The notes beneath the pieces are model-generated. The model searched no databases, was not told the DNA's origin, and was given only the letters and a program-made list of their open reading frames with translations. Positions 5,148 through 6,710 of a stretch of DNA of 6,710 bases are shown piece after piece. Position numbers and translations under genes: made by a program. The stretch is from the NCBI GenBank assembly GCA_020441345.1, contig JAGRMK010000355.1, positions 1 to 6,710 of the forward strand, given 5' to 3'. The first letter of the stretch is position 1, and the number at the start of each line of letters is the position of its first letter. This stretch comes from Paracoccaceae bacterium (lineage in GTDB: Bacteria > Pseudomonadota > Alphaproteobacteria > Rhodobacterales > Rhodobacteraceae).

Positions 5148-6710
5148 TCAGCCTTCGCCCGCGTTGAAGAAGTCGTGGATCGTGCGCGCCATGGCCTCGG
5201 AGATGCCGGGAACCGCCATCAGGTCGGGCAACCCGGCCCGCGTCACCGCCTTGGCAGAGCCGAAATGCGCCAGCAGGGCGCGCTTGCGCCCCGCGCCTAC
5301 GCCGGGGATTTCGTCAAGTGGGGTGCGGGTGCTGGCCTTGGCGCGCGCCGCGCGATGGGTGCCGATGGCAAAGCGATGGGCCTCGTCGCGCAGGCGCTGA
5401 ATGAAATAAAGCACCGGGTCGTTGTGGCGCAGCGCGAAAGGGCGATGGCCGGGGCGGTGAAATTCTTCGCGGCCAAGATCGCGGTCGACACCTTTGGCAA
5501 CGCCGATGAAAGGCACGTCCTCGACCCCCAGGCCGGTCAGGACCTCTTGCACCGCTGAAACCTGCCCCGCTCCGCCGTCGATCAGCAGCAGGTCTGGCCA
5601 GGCCTCGGTCGCGCGTGCGGGATCTTCCTTCAGCAGTTTTTCAAAGCGCCGGGTCAGCACCTCTTTCATCATGCCGAAATCGTCGCCCTGTGCGCCAGCT
5701 TCACCCTTGATGGTGAATTTCCGATACTGGTTCTTCATGAACCCCTCGGGGCCGGCGACCACCATAGCGCCGATCGCATGCGCGCCCTGGATATGGCTGT
5801 TATCGTAGATCTCGACCCGGCGTGGCGGATCGTCCAGGCCCAAGGCATCGGCCAGCCCGGCCAGAAGCCGTGTCTGTGCCGCGCTTTCCGACATCCGGCG
5901 GCCCAGCGACTCGCGCGCGTTACGCAGCGCGTTTTCCACGAGTTCGGCCTTTTCGCCACGCTGCGGAACCCGCAGATCGACATTGCGCCCGGCCCGCGCC
6001 GACAGCAACTCGTGCACCAGATCCTCGTTCTCGACCGGATGCGACAGCAGGATCTGACGGGGCGGCGGCTTGCCATCGTAGAACTGTGCCAGAAACGCCT
6101 CGAGAATCTCGGGTTCGTCGGCACCCGAACCGGTGCGCGGGTAGAAATCGCGGTTGCCCCAACTCTGGTGGCCGCGGATGAAGAACACCTGCACGCAGGC
6201 CAGCCCCTTTTCCAGGTGCAGCGCGATCACGTCGGCCTCATCAACGCCCTTGGGGTTGATGTTCTGTTGCTGCTGCACGGCGGTCAGGGCGCGGATCCGG
6301 TCGCGCAGCGCCGCCGCGCGTTCGAATTCCATCGCATCCGAGGCGCTTTGCATCTCTTGTGCGAGCTCGGCCTGAACATGCGTGGTCTTGCCGGACAAGA
6401 AGCGTTCCGCGTCCGAGACCAGCCCGGCGTAATCCTCGGGCGTTATCAGTCCGACGCAAGGCGCGGCGCAGCGTTTGATCTGGTAGAGCAGGCAAGGACG
6501 CGTGCGGTTCTGATACACCGTGTCCGTGCAAGATCGTAAAAGGAACACTTTTTGCAACTGGTTCAGCGTGCGATTCACCGCACCCGTGCTGGCGAAGGGC
6601 CCGAAATAGCTGCCTTTCGTGCTGCGCTTGCCGCGGTGCTTGCGGATCTGGGGATAGGCGTGATCTTTTGCAATCAGGATGTTAGGAAAGCTTTTGTCGT
6701 CGCGCAGCAG
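5148..6710 (-). CDS. uvrC: Excinuclease ABC subunit C (5' end outside window)
   Basis: Dual-incision nuclease of UvrABC nucleotide excision repair; it cuts the damaged strand 3' and then 5' of the lesion. The frame is open to the window edge and gives 520 residues, so roughly 90-100 residues, including most of the GIY-YIG 3' nuclease, lie upstream. The fragment starts with LLRDDKSFPNILI and YFGPFAS, the end of that domain. Four cysteines at fragment residues 61, 73, 81 and 85 match the 12-8-4 spacing of the E. coli UvrC [4Fe-4S] ligands. A UVR motif (about 111-143, EFERAAALRDRIRAL) contacts UvrB. The RNase H-like 5' nuclease has DNSHIQG (Asp303), LLIDGGAGQ (Asp378) and RDEAHRFA (His445). Two helix-hairpin-helix motifs close the protein (LDEIPGVGAGRKRALLAHFG, LMAVPGISEAMA). 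All expected parts in the window are intact. It is the upstream gene of the pgsA-moaD-moaE group, but the 112-base gap leaves co-transcription open. Confidence 0.98.
   Translation of the reverse strand: MLRDDKSFPNILIAKDHAYPQIRKHRGKRSTKGSYFGPFASTGAVNRTLNQLQKVFLLRSCTDTVYQNRTRPCLLYQIKRCAAPCVGLITPEDYAGLVSDAERFLSGKTTHVQAELAQEMQSASDAMEFERAAALRDRIRALTAVQQQQNINPKGVDEADVIALHLEKGLACVQVFFIRGHQSWGNRDFYPRTGSGADEPEILEAFLAQFYDGKPPPRQILLSHPVENEDLVHELLSARAGRNVDLRVPQRGEKAELVENALRNARESLGRRMSESAAQTRLLAGLADALGLDDPPRRVEIYDNSHIQGAHAIGAMVVAGPEGFMKNQYRKFTIKGEAGAQGDDFGMMKEVLTRRFEKLLKEDPARATEAWPDLLLIDGGAGQVSAVQEVLTGLGVEDVPFIGVAKGVDRDLGREEFHRPGHRPFALRHNDPVLYFIQRLRDEAHRFAIGTHRAARAKASTRTPLDEIPGVGAGRKRALLAHFGSAKAVTRAGLPDLMAVPGISEAMARTIHDFFNAGEG

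Noticed and set aside
5778..6539. A 253-codon plus-strand open frame opposite uvrC
   Set aside because: uvrC is certain here from its motifs; the opposite frame has no recognisable features and arises from codon bias.

Overview
The window looks like ordinary chromosome from a GC-rich alphaproteobacterium, most likely a member of the Rhodobacteraceae/Roseobacter group. I infer this from the protein sequences (a Q-10-type UbiA, a roseobacter-style membrane-anchored OmpA-family protein, and the uvrC-pgsA-moaD-moaE order) and from the strong G/C bias at third codon positions. No database search was possible. I see no mobile element, CRISPR array, tRNA or rRNA.

The layout is two convergent gene blocks. 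The plus-strand block covers about 1-3645. It holds the 3' part of ubiA (ubiquinone biosynthesis), a 656-residue membrane-anchored protein with BON-like repeats and a C-terminal OmpA peptidoglycan-binding domain, a 107-residue one-helix membrane protein with a long coiled coil, and, after a 120-base gap, a 212-residue exported protein of unknown function. The minus-strand block covers 6710 down to 3674. It holds uvrC (5' end outside the window), pgsA, moaD and moaE. pgsA and moaD overlap by ATGA, and moaD and moaE are 4 bases apart, so these three are almost certainly translated from one message. The blocks end 28 bases apart (3646-3673), with no convincing terminator between them.

The minus-strand genes are housekeeping: nucleotide excision repair (UvrC), phosphatidylglycerol synthesis (PgsA) and the two subunits of molybdopterin synthase (MoaD, MoaE). 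All key residues I checked are present. The plus-strand block after ubiA is the least characterised part. It encodes three envelope-directed proteins in a row, of which only the OmpA domain has a recognisable function.

The best leads are the three tandem repeats of about 125 residues in the periplasmic part of the OmpA-family protein, its close pairing with the coiled-coil protein, and an extra loop of about 35 residues in PgsA. I found nothing that amounts to a clearly new biological system.
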